Part shown: one piece after another, positions 7,337 through 16,470 of the stretch
Numbering within the stretch: position 1 is the first letter of the stretch
Layout of the letters: each line of letters opens with the position of its first letter
From: an uncultured Chlorobiaceae bacterium
GTDB taxonomy: Bacteria > Bacteroidota > Chlorobiia > Chlorobiales > Chlorobiaceae
Length of the DNA stretch: 32,834 nucleotides
Reading direction: 5' to 3'
Assembly: GCA_903843305.1 (NCBI GenBank)
Contig: CAIMPI010000047.1
Location: 1-32,834 of the forward strand
Position numbers and translations under genes: made by a program
The notes under the pieces: generated by a model
Seen by the model: the letters and a program-made list of their open reading frames with translations, nothing else
What the model was told of the DNA's origin: nothing
The model's database searches: none

Positions 7337-9910
7337 TTATAGTTTGATTGAACGATACCCTGTTCGTGGATGATAACTGAGCCTGTATTTTGCTGATGCA
7401 GTGCCACCGTTAAGGGATACAAGCTCTCCATCCTGCCCAACAACAGCTACACGAAGAAGACTCTCGTCATGAGCGCTATCTCCAAGATAGAAATAACTCT
7501 TCAGCCACATGAGGTTTGTAAGAGAGATAGCTTCAGGAGCAAGATAATCAGCAACATGCAACGTATAAGAGAGAAGAGTGGCAGCAAGTGCGCGTTGCTC
7601 TTTTTTACTCTTCCGTAAATTTGCCGACGGCAGAAAAAGAGAACTTCCGTCAAGCAGTTTTACGACGGCTCCATGTTGATCAAGGCGAAAAGAGCGCAAC
7701 AGCAAAACTTCAACATTTTCCTGTTCGCTGTAACGGGTGGTCGCCTTGCTTTCAGGTAAAGTTCTGCTTCCTTCCGAAACACCACCCAAAGCAAGCCGTT
7801 CAAGCTTTTCCTTTTCCTGTTGGAGCTTCTTTTTATGTCCTAACATAACGGCACTCTCTTCACGCTCTCGATAGGTTGCTTCGATTAGAGTACGTATCTG
7901 GTCAGGAAGAACAATCTCGGTCAGAGCGTCCCACACGGCAAGGGTACGCAGAAGAACATAAGGGCTGTAAACCTTGGAGGTCGGCCCGAATTCCTTCTCA
8001 GGGTTTAACAATGCACTGTTATAATCTGGCTTCAAAATCCACACTTCGCAACAGGTACCAGCCGGACGGAAAGTTTCGCTATGTCGCCACAGTCGGCCAA
8101 TTCGTTGCAGCAACATATCTGTGGGGCAAATTTTTGTCACCAGAAAGTCTGCATCAATATCAAGAGACTGCTCTAAAACCTGAGTACCAACAAGTATCCG
8201 ACCACTTATCAGCCTGAGTTCAGGGCTTCCCTTCCCATAGCGGGTGACCCAGTACTCCTCGTTGCGTTCACGGTCAGCTTTAATGAAACGCGAATGAAGC
8301 AAACCACACTCAATTCCCAATCCTGCAGCACGTGCAGCAAGAATGCTGAAAGAGTCTTGTGCTTCCATAACCGTATTTTCTATCCAGAGAACCTGCTGAC
8401 CACCTTCTGCCCGTTTCAGAACCTCCTCCATAGCCATGTCGAGAGATGAAGAAGATTGAATGTTCACAACGGTTTTACCTGTCACAATGGCCGTTGCTTC
8501 TATCGGAAATTCACCATGATTTCCACTGACTGTTATAAGCGGATAGGAAATATCATGCACTTGTTGTTTCAGAATCCGCATCCGGCGTTCTCTGGTGAGG
8601 GTGGCACTAAGGATAATCACAGTACACTGGAGACCGCGAAGTGTTTCAACAAGTTTATCGAGTATGGTTCCTGTATAGGCATCATAAGAGTGTACCTCAT
8701 CGAGAATAACAACTTTCCCTGCAAGGCCGAAAGCCCTCACAAAGCCATGCTTGACATTCATCACCGCCATCAGCGCCTGATCAATCGTGCCAACCGCGAA
8801 AGGGGCAAGAATACCTCGTTTACCCACACTGAACCAGCTTCCTCCCGCTCCACCATCCTCACCCATTTCAATCTCTTTCAACCAAGCATTGCTGTGAAGC
8901 AAAAGGGCATTACGATGGATGCTCTCTGGCTTGACTATTTTTTTCAGAAAATCATTGACCCGATCATGAATTTTATTTGATGTCAACTGTGTCGGCAGAG
9001 CAAAGTATAATCCTGTCGCACCACCAGCAGCGATTATGGAATATGCGGCATAGAGTGCCGCTTCCGTTTTACCGATACCCATTGGAGCTTCGAGAATATA
9101 AACACCCGGTTTTGCTGCCTGCTGAATCAGCAACTGCTGAATTTCTCTTGGTTTAAACTTGAATATATCGCTGAAGCCAAGACCTTTGACCAGATCAGGC
9201 CATACAAACCCAGCGGCATCAACAGCTTGTTGGATGAGTGGTTGCCAATCCTCATCTGGATTATCAAAATAATTGCCCGATCCAATCCAATCGGCAACGG
9301 TGGTAAGGCCAGCAACCGCTTTTGCCTGGAAAGCATTTTCGATGGCAGGAAATGGTGTGTTCATCAAATCCTTCAGGCTGTGCAAGAGTTCCCCTCTCTT
9401 CTCCAGCCAAGGGTGCCCTCCAAAAACCTCATCATCAGCGACACGTCCACCTAATTCAGATGAATATCCATGATGTTGACCGATAATTTCAGGGATGTAT
9501 TTCCCTATACGCAGGGTTTGTGCTGTTGCCATACTGACACCTGCATGACCACCCCAATTTCGTTCCTGGGCTGGATTGGCATGAGAAAGGCATTCAAGCG
9601 AATTCCAGATATAACCATCTGTTCCCCGATAAATTTTCTCCTGAAATGTTGGACTCACTTTGCCTATGTCATGAACAGCAGCAATCAGTTCTGAACCAAC
9701 AGGAAAAAGTGCTGTCCGCAAAAAGGCTGGCATTCGAGCAAGAAGTTCCTTTGCAATCTCACCAACGATGCTGCAATGATCAATAACACCTCTCCCTGCA
9801 ACATGTCGATCATTCTCCAAACGAGTTTTTGCGAGGCAAGCATCGAGCGACAGGGGCTGACTTTGCCGAAGAGGAGGGCTTGAATTGTTTTTTACTTTAG
9901 GCGTGCGCAT
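7337..9910 (-). CDS. cas3: CRISPR-associated helicase-nuclease Cas3, type I-E
   Basis: Cas3 is recruited by Cascade and degrades target DNA by coupled HD nuclease and 3'-5' helicase action. In this 857-aa protein the HD domain shows His45, the His80-Asp81 pair in AAVHDIGK, and His146-His147. The SF2 helicase follows: Walker A APMGIGKT (275-282), DEVH box (404-407), SAT motif (435-437) and QRIGRLWRH (602-610). All catalytic motifs seem intact. The ATG at 9910 has no clear Shine-Dalgarno site, and the stop of a 49-codon ORF lies only 6 bp upstream, so translation may be coupled. It is the first full-length gene of the operon. Confidence 0.97.
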   Translation of the reverse strand: MRTPKVKNNSSPPLRQSQPLSLDACLAKTRLENDRHVAGRGVIDHCSIVGEIAKELLARMPAFLRTALFPVGSELIAAVHDIGKVSPTFQEKIYRGTDGYIWNSLECLSHANPAQERNWGGHAGVSMATAQTLRIGKYIPEIIGQHHGYSSELGGRVADDEVFGGHPWLEKRGELLHSLKDLMNTPFPAIENAFQAKAVAGLTTVADWIGSGNYFDNPDEDWQPLIQQAVDAAGFVWPDLVKGLGFSDIFKFKPREIQQLLIQQAAKPGVYILEAPMGIGKTEAALYAAYSIIAAGGATGLYFALPTQLTSNKIHDRVNDFLKKIVKPESIHRNALLLHSNAWLKEIEMGEDGGAGGSWFSVGKRGILAPFAVGTIDQALMAVMNVKHGFVRAFGLAGKVVILDEVHSYDAYTGTILDKLVETLRGLQCTVIILSATLTRERRMRILKQQVHDISYPLITVSGNHGEFPIEATAIVTGKTVVNIQSSSSLDMAMEEVLKRAEGGQQVLWIENTVMEAQDSFSILAARAAGLGIECGLLHSRFIKADRERNEEYWVTRYGKGSPELRLISGRILVGTQVLEQSLDIDADFLVTKICPTDMLLQRIGRLWRHSETFRPAGTCCEVWILKPDYNSALLNPEKEFGPTSKVYSPYVLLRTLAVWDALTEIVLPDQIRTLIEATYREREESAVMLGHKKKLQQEKEKLERLALGGVSEGSRTLPESKATTRYSEQENVEVLLLRSFRLDQHGAVVKLLDGSSLFLPSANLRKSKKEQRALAATLLSYTLHVADYLAPEAISLTNLMWLKSYFYLGDSAHDESLLRVAVVGQDGELVSLNGGTASAKYRLSYHPRTGYRSIKL

Positions 9911-9916
9911 AAAGAT

Positions 9917-10066
9917 TTAAAGTTGTAGAGAAATGAGGCGATGAGCAGCAAATTGAGCAGCTTGTTCAGCAACATGGATGAGATGATCTTTCAGGTGGTG
10001 TACTTCCCATGAGCCATCCGACTTTTCCAGAAGATGGGCAACCGGTTGTATTAATTGTGACGCCAT
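9917..10066 (-). CDS. 49-aa ORF like the start of a Cas3 HD domain, directly before cas3
   Basis: This ATG-started ORF ends with TAA 6 bp before the cas3 ATG. Its protein contains WEVHHLKDHLIHVAEQAAQF, which resembles the first HD-domain helix of Cas3 proteins (pattern W..L..HL..VA..AA.FA). It then stops after HRLISLQL, well before any HD dipeptide. The Cas3 next to it has its own first histidine (VIDHCSIV), so this is not its missing start. The frame stays open about 23 codons upstream of the ATG without a better start. No strong ribosome site is seen. It may be a remnant of a second cas3-type gene or a small coupled peptide; similarity is judged by eye only. Confidence 0.45.
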   Translation of the reverse strand: MASQLIQPVAHLLEKSDGSWEVHHLKDHLIHVAEQAAQFAAHRLISLQL

Positions 10067-10356
10067 AAGAAATGAGTGGCACTGAAATTCAATAAACCGC
10101 CAGCCAAAACATGAAATTGATTTTAAACAATTATTTTACTAATAGCAAAGTATTCTTATTATGGGATTGACGTATTCATTCAACAGACGGCACAGTATCC
10201 TCGTATTATTCTGGCATCAGGAAGAGAACAATTGTTAATCACGTTCATTAAAGAATTATATAATCCGAACTCTATCCTTTATCTTGAAAGCACACTGTAT
10301 AGAGAACAGAGCTTCCCCTATCAGCTCATTCCAAGAAATCCTAACCCTCTATAGCT
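10067..10356. other. Divergent intergenic region between the cas operon and uspA
   Basis: No gene was seen in these 290 bp. The region is AT-rich and must carry the promoters of the leftward cas operon and probably the rightward uspA gene. A perfect TATAAT lies at 10259-10264 on the plus strand, but no convincing -35 box stands at the right distance. No clear minus-strand promoter could be chosen. Confidence 0.4.
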
Positions 10357-10806
10357 ATGTTCAAGATCCACACCATTCTTTGCCCAATTGACTTTTCTGA
10401 TGCATCGCGTAAAGCTGTACGTTATGCGCATGAATTTGCCGTCACTATGCGTGCACAAATATTTCTGCTCAATGTTGTCGACATCCCGATTGAATCTATA
10501 TTGAACAATGTGCAGCTTGACGAAGATCTTGAAAAATCAGCGCAGGAGAATCTTGATGTTGTCAAGAATGAACTACTTTCTGAAGGGTTAAGGGTCGAGA
10601 GTGCGGTTAAGATAGGCGACCCTGCCGAGGTGATTATTGATCATACTGCAAAACTCGATGTGAATCTCATTATTATGGGTTCGCATGGCAAGAAAGGGCT
10701 GAGCCGCCTTATAATGGGAAGTGTTGCTGAAACGGTATTGCGCAATGCTGACTGCCCGGTACTTATTGTTAAGAAACATGAAAAGGAATTTATCGACGAA
10801 CAGTAA
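10357..10806 (+). CDS. Universal stress protein, UspA family
   Basis: This 149-aa cytoplasmic protein has the UspA fold. It begins with KIHTILCPIDFSDASRKA and ends with the nucleotide-binding pattern G-2x-G-9x-G-S (Gly108, Gly111, Gly121-Ser122), followed by CPVLIVKK. The pattern places it with ATP-binding Usp proteins, which help cells survive stress and growth arrest; the exact role is unknown. It is a full-length single-domain member. The ATG at 10357 has no evident Shine-Dalgarno site. The patatin-like gene follows 38 bp later on the same strand, so the two may share a transcript. Confidence 0.93.
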   Translation: MFKIHTILCPIDFSDASRKAVRYAHEFAVTMRAQIFLLNVVDIPIESILNNVQLDEDLEKSAQENLDVVKNELLSEGLRVESAVKIGDPAEVIIDHTAKLDVNLIIMGSHGKKGLSRLIMGSVAETVLRNADCPVLIVKKHEKEFIDEQ

Positions 10807-10844
10807 ATTCGTAAGAGAACGCTTCTAACCTTAATAATAGCATC

Positions 10845-13800
10845 ATGGACACTCTTGCATCTCCTCATTCAAGTACTATTACAAAGGAAATCCGTTTCGC
10901 GGTGGTGATGTATGGAGGCATATCATTAGCCATTTACATGAACGGCATAGCCCAGGAGCTTCTTGCACTTGTTAAGGCTACAGCAGATAGTTCCGGCAAT
11001 AAAGAGCTGAAAGGGAGCGAAAAAGTCTATAAGGAGATTGCTGACTATCTGACGGAAATAACCCCTGCATTCAACCATAAATTTGTTGTTGACATCATAT
11101 CCGGCACTTCAGCAGGCGGAATAAACGGCGTCTGCCTGGCAAAAGGACTTGTTCGCGGGCTTGACGACCTTAAGGTTCTTGAAAGAATCTGGCTGAATGA
11201 AGGAAACATTGACACATTGCTCAACGACTCCAATTCACAGCCCCGCCTCTATCCATCAAAAGAGCCGAAAACTTCCCTGTTTAACAGCCAGAGAATGTAT
11301 GCAAAACTGCTCGGAGCATTTAAAGAGATGGAGAAGGGAGTAAAAGCAGAACCGAATCCCCATATCTACTCCATGGATTTGTTTGTTACCGCTACTGACC
11401 TCAGGGGTTTACAGGTACCGATTCAGTTAAGCGACAGCACCGCTAATGAGCACATACATAAACATGTTTTCCCGTTCAAATATCGTGAAGATGAATCGCT
11501 TCGGGACAAACCACTGAATCACTTTCTCGGAGATTTCGACCCCATGCTTGCCTTTGCTTCCAGATGCACCTCATCAATTCCTCCAGCATTTGAACCAGTA
11601 AAAATCAGGGAAATACTCGACTACCTCCAGGAGCGTGAACCTAAAGATTACGAAAACGTTGCAAAGCATTTCGATGAATGGGAAGCCAGTTTTTTTCAGA
11701 CATACTTCATGCTCAATGGCAATGAAAATGACGGCATTTCACTGAAGGAAAGGGAGTTTGCCGATGGCGGTTACCTCGACAACAGGCCTTTTGGTTATGC
11801 TATCAATGCCATTCATGAACGCCAGGCTGACTGCCCTATTGACAGGAAACTTCTCTTTATCGATCCATCTCCAGAAGATAAAGATATAAAAGAGAGAAGA
11901 AAAGAGATCTCTTTTGTGCAAAACAGTGTTCTTGCTTTCACCCTGCCGAGATATGAAACTATTCGGGAAGAACTCAAAGCTTTACAAAAAAGAAACGAAT
12001 GGATTAATAAAGTTCACCATATTCTCGAAGAAAAATTGGTGGACAATAATCGGGAACATCTGAAACAACGAATAGTAAACAGTGAGTCCTATGAATTTAT
12101 AATTGCTTCACAAATAAATAGTATCGGGAATATCTCTGAAAAACTTTTTTCGATACCACTGGTTGCTATTCAGCAATCAGAACCATTGGCATCTCAACAA
12201 ACGTTTACATCAGAAGAGATACTTGTCAAAAAATTCTGGAAGGAAATCGCTAATCCGAAAAAAGAGAACAGCAAATACGATACTGAAGTGAAGGATTTCA
12301 ACAGTATGTTCAAACTTCTTGGAGGCGCTTATCCGGCATATCATTATACCAGAATGAATCTTTTGACAGATCAACTGGCATTAATCATTGCAAGAGCGGG
12401 AATGGTCGATGAAAACTCTGAAATTTTTAAAACCATCCGTATTAATCTTAAAAAATGGAGAACAAAACATTATAATGCCTTTAAGGAAGGGATTTCAGAT
12501 TTCGGGGAAATGAAAACGGAAAACATGTTTTTCCGTGAATTTGATATTGATTTTCGAATCCGCAGACTTAGTTATTTCCGAAAAATCCTGGAAAAAGCAA
12601 TATCGGAAAACAACGTTGCATACCTCTGCTTTGGCATGGTAAACGACGAACCCGGGACGCAAAATCCAGAAACCATATCCTGTAAAAAATGGAACAATGA
12701 CTTTTCTACCGCTATAAATATTTTTTATAACGAGCTCTGCAAAAATCTCAAGTCATACTACCTGCTCAAAGAACAACTGTTCTGCTATGGAGACGAAAAT
12801 CCTCTCTATAAAAAGCTCAATGAAGGAGTGGTGAGCGATTCAAAAGAACCGCACAAATTTTCTCATGAAAAAATAAAAAGTTTTTTTAGCCGGCAATATA
12901 ATAGTGGCAGCGAATTGGACGATTTCAAGAAGGATTTTGATACTCTGATGGATGATCTGCATGACTTTATCGCAGACTTTGATCAAAATCATCAGCATGG
13001 TACCACGCAAGCAAGTGAGCTGCTGAGCAATTCGTTCAGTAAACTCAGTGAAAACTATCCTGAAATTGCTGGTCGATTGAGATTCATGTACGATTATGGA
13101 TATGACCTTTATGATGCAACAACGTTTCAGTTGCTTGCTGGGGGTGATTATGGCGAAGGTAACGTCGTTGACATCCTGAGGATAAGCCCAGCCGATGCCC
13201 CAAGCCTATGGAATGAAAGTGAAAAAAAGAAATCAAAACTTGCAGGAACTGCTCTTGGTGCCTTTGGTGGATTTCTTGACCGGGAGTGGCGCAGAAACGA
13301 CATTATGTGGGGAAGGCTTGATGCCGCAGAAAGAATTATCACTGCCCTGCTGCCAGACGCATTATCAGCACAAAGCAAAGAGAAAAAAGCTGCATTTATT
13401 GAAAAGGTGCAGGAAATAATTCTCAGAGAAGCTCTGAATGAATGGATCGCTGAACTTGCATCGACGCAATTTACCGTATCAAAAGATGAAGAGCAATACA
13501 ACCGGCTTTTGAGCATCCAGAAAAGCTTTGATTCTTCCGGGGTTCAGGGAAATGGAAAAGGAGAACCCGCATGGAAGCAACAGTTCAAGAACGCTTATGA
13601 TTTTCACCGAGAACTTGAACCCGAGCCAACCCTGAGACGCCTTGGACGGGGCTCTGGAATTCTCTCTTCCATGATTGACAGACTTGATCCGGGAAAAGGA
13701 ATGATAGCGAAAATCAGCGGCTACCTGAAAAAGCTCAACTGGATTTTGCTCAGTATGCTTGATTTTTCTACACCAAAAACCATGACGGGTGTTCTTTTGG

Positions 13801-14015
13801 GTTACTGGCTGCAGTTACTGGTTCTTGTTTCGGTTATATTGATTGCTATGGGAATATTTCTGAACACCTATGCAGCCAAATCGGGTATAGGTGATCCAGT
13901 AAGAAATCTTGGACTGCTTCTCCTTTGCATAGACATCATTGTGATGTTGATTAAAAAGTCTTTGTTAACCCATATTCATAGAATAAAAAACAGGCAAGCT
14001 ACCATGAGGGATTAA
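10845..14015 (+). CDS. Large patatin-like phospholipase-related protein
   Basis: The 1056-aa protein has a patatin-type lipid acyl hydrolase domain at its N-terminus. The glycine-rich oxyanion region is MYGGISLAIYMNG (22-34), the nucleophile elbow is GTSAGG with Ser89, and the catalytic Asp is in DGG (307-309). A long middle region of about 600 residues is helical and of unknown role. Two membrane segments near the C-terminus (around 975-1000 and 1015-1035) probably anchor it. Size and architecture fit the large patatin-related family that I know as TIGR03607. The MOSC gene starts within its stop codon (TAATG), which indicates coupled translation. Substrate is unknown. Patatins also act as effectors in some phage-defence systems, but no cyclase or sensor gene is next to it. 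Confidence 0.9.
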   Translation: MDTLASPHSSTITKEIRFAVVMYGGISLAIYMNGIAQELLALVKATADSSGNKELKGSEKVYKEIADYLTEITPAFNHKFVVDIISGTSAGGINGVCLAKGLVRGLDDLKVLERIWLNEGNIDTLLNDSNSQPRLYPSKEPKTSLFNSQRMYAKLLGAFKEMEKGVKAEPNPHIYSMDLFVTATDLRGLQVPIQLSDSTANEHIHKHVFPFKYREDESLRDKPLNHFLGDFDPMLAFASRCTSSIPPAFEPVKIREILDYLQEREPKDYENVAKHFDEWEASFFQTYFMLNGNENDGISLKEREFADGGYLDNRPFGYAINAIHERQADCPIDRKLLFIDPSPEDKDIKERRKEISFVQNSVLAFTLPRYETIREELKALQKRNEWINKVHHILEEKLVDNNREHLKQRIVNSESYEFIIASQINSIGNISEKLFSIPLVAIQQSEPLASQQTFTSEEILVKKFWKEIANPKKENSKYDTEVKDFNSMFKLLGGAYPAYHYTRMNLLTDQLALIIARAGMVDENSEIFKTIRINLKKWRTKHYNAFKEGISDFGEMKTENMFFREFDIDFRIRRLSYFRKILEKAISENNVAYLCFGMVNDEPGTQNPETISCKKWNNDFSTAINIFYNELCKNLKSYYLLKEQLFCYGDENPLYKKLNEGVVSDSKEPHKFSHEKIKSFFSRQYNSGSELDDFKKDFDTLMDDLHDFIADFDQNHQHGTTQASELLSNSFSKLSENYPEIAGRLRFMYDYGYDLYDATTFQLLAGGDYGEGNVVDILRISPADAPSLWNESEKKKSKLAGTALGAFGGFLDREWRRNDIMWGRLDAAERIITALLPDALSAQSKEKKAAFIEKVQEIILREALNEWIAELASTQFTVSKDEEQYNRLLSIQKSFDSSGVQGNGKGEPAWKQQFKNAYDFHRELEPEPTLRRLGRGSGILSSMIDRLDPGKGMIAKISGYLKKLNWILLSMLDFSTPKTMTGVLLGYWLQLLVLVSVILIAMGIFLNTYAAKSGIGDPVRNLGLLLLCIDIIVMLIKKSLLTHIHRIKNRQATMRD

Positions 14016-14482
14016 TGGATTGGTCTTTTAGTCAACAAAGTATGGGAATTATTGAAGCGGTTTGTATCAGTACTGAAAAAGGCATTGTAAAAACAGCCGT
14101 TGGCCAGATAACGCTCAGATCTGACTGGGGAATAGAGGACGATGCTCATGCAGGAAACTGGCATCGGCAAGTCTCAATTCTTGCTGGAGAGAGTATCGAC
14201 CGGATGCGCAGCATAATTCCTGATCTTGATCACGGCATGTTCGCTGAAAATATTGTGACCAGAGGCATGGATCTTTCGTGTCTCACAATAGGCGACTCTT
14301 TATTGGTCGGCGATGGTATCGTTCTTGAGATTACCCAGATCGGCAAAGAGTGTCACCATGAAGGATGTGCTATACAGAGTGCAACAGGTGATTGCATTAT
14401 GCCAAAAGAAGGCATTTTCTGCCGGGTCTTACAGGGTGGAACGATCAGGCCGGGGATGGCTGTCGGAACTGCACCTGTGTAA
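14015..14482 (+). CDS. MOSC domain protein
   Basis: The 155-aa protein is a stand-alone MOSC domain, a beta-rich fold found in molybdenum cofactor sulfurase C-termini and in proteins that handle sulfur or hydroxylamino compounds. The segments DDAHAGNWHRQVSIL, FAENIVTRG and IGDSLLVG are typical. Cys113 and Cys118 in KECHHEGCAIQ mark the presumed sulfur-carrying site. The ATG at 14015 shares a base with the patatin stop; MGIIEAV at 14042 is an alternative start closer to the usual family N-terminus. Function with the patatin partner is not known, and no molybdopterin gene is in the window. Confidence 0.88.
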   Translation: MDWSFSQQSMGIIEAVCISTEKGIVKTAVGQITLRSDWGIEDDAHAGNWHRQVSILAGESIDRMRSIIPDLDHGMFAENIVTRGMDLSCLTIGDSLLVGDGIVLEITQIGKECHHEGCAIQSATGDCIMPKEGIFCRVLQGGTIRPGMAVGTAPV

Positions 14483-14617
14483 ACCGTGCTGGTTCTTATG
14501 AATATCAGACGGAGTCAAAACCATTTGGATTCATACTGACAAAATGTTAAAATATAAGTCTTGAACGATTCAAATAATCCACCCCTTCCCCTAACAAAAA
14601 ATAAAGGAACTCCGACT

Positions 14618-14959
14618 ATGTCTCGTTTCGTTTCAGCAGCCTTTTGTGCTCTCTTTGTTTTTTCAATGAGCTCTGCAAATGCCAGTGCCGCCACTACCTA
14701 TAATGCTTCAGCAGGTAAAGCCGTATATGACGTAAGCTGTACCAACTGCCACAAAATGGGCATTATGGGAGCCCCGAAACTCGGTGATAAGGCCGCATGG
14801 GCCCCTCGTATCGCTCAGGGCATGGATATTCTTGTCAGCAAATCAATCAAAGGATTTCAGGGTAAAAAAGGAATGATGATGCCAAAAGGCGGCAATCCGA
14901 AACTCACGGATGCAGAGGTTGGCAATGCTGTTGCTTATATCGTTCAACAGAGCAAGTAA
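14618..14959 (+). CDS. Cytochrome c-555, soluble class I cytochrome c
   Basis: The 113-aa precursor has a signal peptide of about 25 residues (SRFVSAAFCALFVFS, then ASA). A mature domain of about 87 residues follows. Heme is bound at CTNCH (41-45), and a methionine ligand is expected in the MMM run (86-88). The mature sequence (AGKAVYDVSCTNCH, GAPKLGDKAAWAPRI, KGGNPKLTDAEVGNAVAY) closely matches what I recall of cytochrome c-555 from Chlorobium, the periplasmic carrier linked to the P840 reaction centre and sulfur compound oxidation. I start at the ATG at 14618 because an AAAGGA site lies in front; a TTG start at 14561 would add an unlikely extension. A strong terminator follows. Confidence 0.92.
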   Translation: MSRFVSAAFCALFVFSMSSANASAATTYNASAGKAVYDVSCTNCHKMGIMGAPKLGDKAAWAPRIAQGMDILVSKSIKGFQGKKGMMMPKGGNPKLTDAEVGNAVAYIVQQSK

Positions 14960-14982
14960 GCACTGAAGTTTCATGATAATTG

Positions 14983-15009
14983 AAAGGCGGGAGAAGGTTT
15001 CCCGCCTTT
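14983..15009 (+). terminator. Rho-independent terminator after cytochrome c-555
   Basis: A perfect 10-bp stem (AAAGGCGGGA pairing with TCCCGCCTTT) with a 7-nt loop lies 23 bp after the cytochrome stop and is followed by an AT-rich tract. It touches the stop codon of the convergent yqhA-like gene (15008), so it may serve both directions. Confidence 0.85.
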
Positions 15010-15562
15010 ATTTATGGGTATTATTTATTTGTTGTATATGCGTCAAAAATAAAGCTCCGGAAATAAGAATAATTCCAACACCCAAATATAAAAGATCTAA
15101 CGAGCTATGATACTGGATATCTAAAGAATTCTCAAAGAAAGAAACAATTAAGATCATCAGAATTACTTTTCCGAGAGCTGCTTTAAGATCATCAAGACTC
15201 TTGACATTTAACCAATTTGGTCGAGATTCAGGCGTACGACTTGCAGGGTCTATTTTACTAATAAATAATTCATAAATACCCATACTGAAAATGAGTAAAA
15301 CTGTTGCAAACAGGTAATTATCAACCGAGGAAATTAACAGGGGAACAAGTGTCGCAACTTCATGTTCATTGATAGTATTAAAGTTAAGTAATTGTTTAAT
15401 GAACAACATTAACCCATTATAAACTAAAAGTGTCCCGTTGAGATACATAATAAAAGATGCAACGAAAGAACCTAACACAGCAGTTAAGACAATAAAACGA
15501 GTGTTAAACAGCAGCGTCTCAAAAACATTTTCTATTTTTTTCTCTATTTCTATTTTGTTCAT
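15008..15562 (-). CDS. YqhA/UPF0114 family membrane protein
   Basis: The 184-aa protein has about four membrane segments. They lie near residues 18-42, 67-90, 125-145 and 155-172. The pattern FNTRFIVLTAVLGSFVASF near the N-terminus, the middle helix YLFATVLLIFSMGIYELFISKID and the linker RPNWLNVKSLDDLKAALGK are those of the YqhA (UPF0114) family of inner-membrane proteins. Biochemical function is not established. It starts at ATG 15562 without a clear Shine-Dalgarno site and lies 63 bp downstream of an unknown membrane protein gene on the same strand. Confidence 0.85.
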   Translation of the reverse strand: MNKIEIEKKIENVFETLLFNTRFIVLTAVLGSFVASFIMYLNGTLLVYNGLMLFIKQLLNFNTINEHEVATLVPLLISSVDNYLFATVLLIFSMGIYELFISKIDPASRTPESRPNWLNVKSLDDLKAALGKVILMILIVSFFENSLDIQYHSSLDLLYLGVGIILISGALFLTHIQQINNTHK

Positions 15563-15625
15563 CGTATTGTTTACGCTGGAATAATTACAAAAAATTGTGT
15601 TTGAGGCCGATTGTCTTGTATTAGT

Positions 15626-16351
15626 CTAAACAAGTGTCTTAATGGCTTTCTTTTCAGGTTCCCCCGCTATTGACCATTTAATGGAATCTTGATGAAGCGA
15701 AGCATAAAAAGAATGAAATTGTGCATAAGAAATCAACGAGGTGACAGCCACAGAACCTACAAGCTTTTCAAATATGGTAAATAACCACATTTGTGTTTGG
15801 TTACTGTGATCTCTGAATGGCCAGGGATAGGTTAGGATCAGGAGGACAACAAAAACTACAAGCCCAATAACGCCAATAGAATACTCAAGTTGCCTCTGTT
15901 TCTTTGCATATAAAAGACGATCTTTTTTTGATGCCAGTATCTTGCCTTCAATGATCGGATCTTTACGATTTCGTTCAACAAGCTGAACGGGGTTTTCATT
16001 AAATTTAATCTTGTTCTGCATTTGATTGGCATATTTAATGCATTTGTGTACAAAAACCTGACAATCAAGCTGCAAGAGAGAAAGGTTCGGATTTAGAAGT
16101 CGGAGAACCCAAGAGTTACGTTCATACGATAGCGTTCCGTGTGTTTCTGTTATGGCACTTAATAGAACAAATTTTTTACTTTCCAGAAAAAGAGGAATGT
16201 CACTTTCTTTAACAGACCCTTTCATCTCGGTAATAATTTTCTCTGCTTCACTGGACGCCTGGTCATAGGTAGGCCACCATTGATTGCCTTTAAGAATTAT
16301 TATGAGAGATTCATCTTCAAAGTCACTTGTAAACACGATTTTTGCATGCAT
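15626..16351 (-). CDS. Membrane-associated protein of unknown function
   Basis: I do not recognise this 241-aa protein. The first 150 residues look soluble, with mixed charges and a segment QWWPTYDQASSEAEKIITEMKG near residue 24. A strong membrane segment follows at about 160-178 (IGVIGLVVFVVLLILTYPW), and a weaker hydrophobic stretch at 195-213. The basic stretch before the membrane segment (KKDRLLYAKKQRQ) suggests a cytoplasmic N-terminus. Its start overlaps the end of a possible 56-aa ORF, and a ParB-like gene lies just upstream on the same strand. The four minus-strand genes here may form an accessory operon. Confidence 0.7.
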   Translation of the reverse strand: MHAKIVFTSDFEDESLIIILKGNQWWPTYDQASSEAEKIITEMKGSVKESDIPLFLESKKFVLLSAITETHGTLSYERNSWVLRLLNPNLSLLQLDCQVFVHKCIKYANQMQNKIKFNENPVQLVERNRKDPIIEGKILASKKDRLLYAKKQRQLEYSIGVIGLVVFVVLLILTYPWPFRDHSNQTQMWLFTIFEKLVGSVAVTSLISYAQFHSFYASLHQDSIKWSIAGEPEKKAIKTLV

Positions 16352-16470
16352 AGTTGGTACTTCTCTTCAATGTTATGACGGTTTTTCATGCAAATAAGTT
16401 CTGCTTCCCGTTCATTTAGTACATTATCATTGTATTCGTAAACAGGGATCGGGGCTAAATAATCTTGCAT
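16300..16470 (-). CDS. Small ORF between the ParB-like and membrane protein genes
   Basis: This 56-aa ORF starts with ATG at 16470, overlapping the 3' end of the ParB-like gene by 16 bp, and ends 52 bp inside the next gene. It fills an otherwise empty gap of about 100 bp. Its protein (MQDYLAPIPVYEYND, then LNEREAELI) is polar and matches no family I know. The overlap at both ends suggests an operon member, but the length is short enough for chance. Confidence 0.35.
   Translation of the reverse strand: MQDYLAPIPVYEYNDNVLNEREAELICMKNRHNIEEKYQLCMQKSCLQVTLKMNLS

Noticed and set aside
7318-7443. N-terminal extension of Cse1 by 42 codons
   Set aside because: It overlaps the end of cas3, lacks family similarity, and the standard Cse1 N-terminus begins at 7317.
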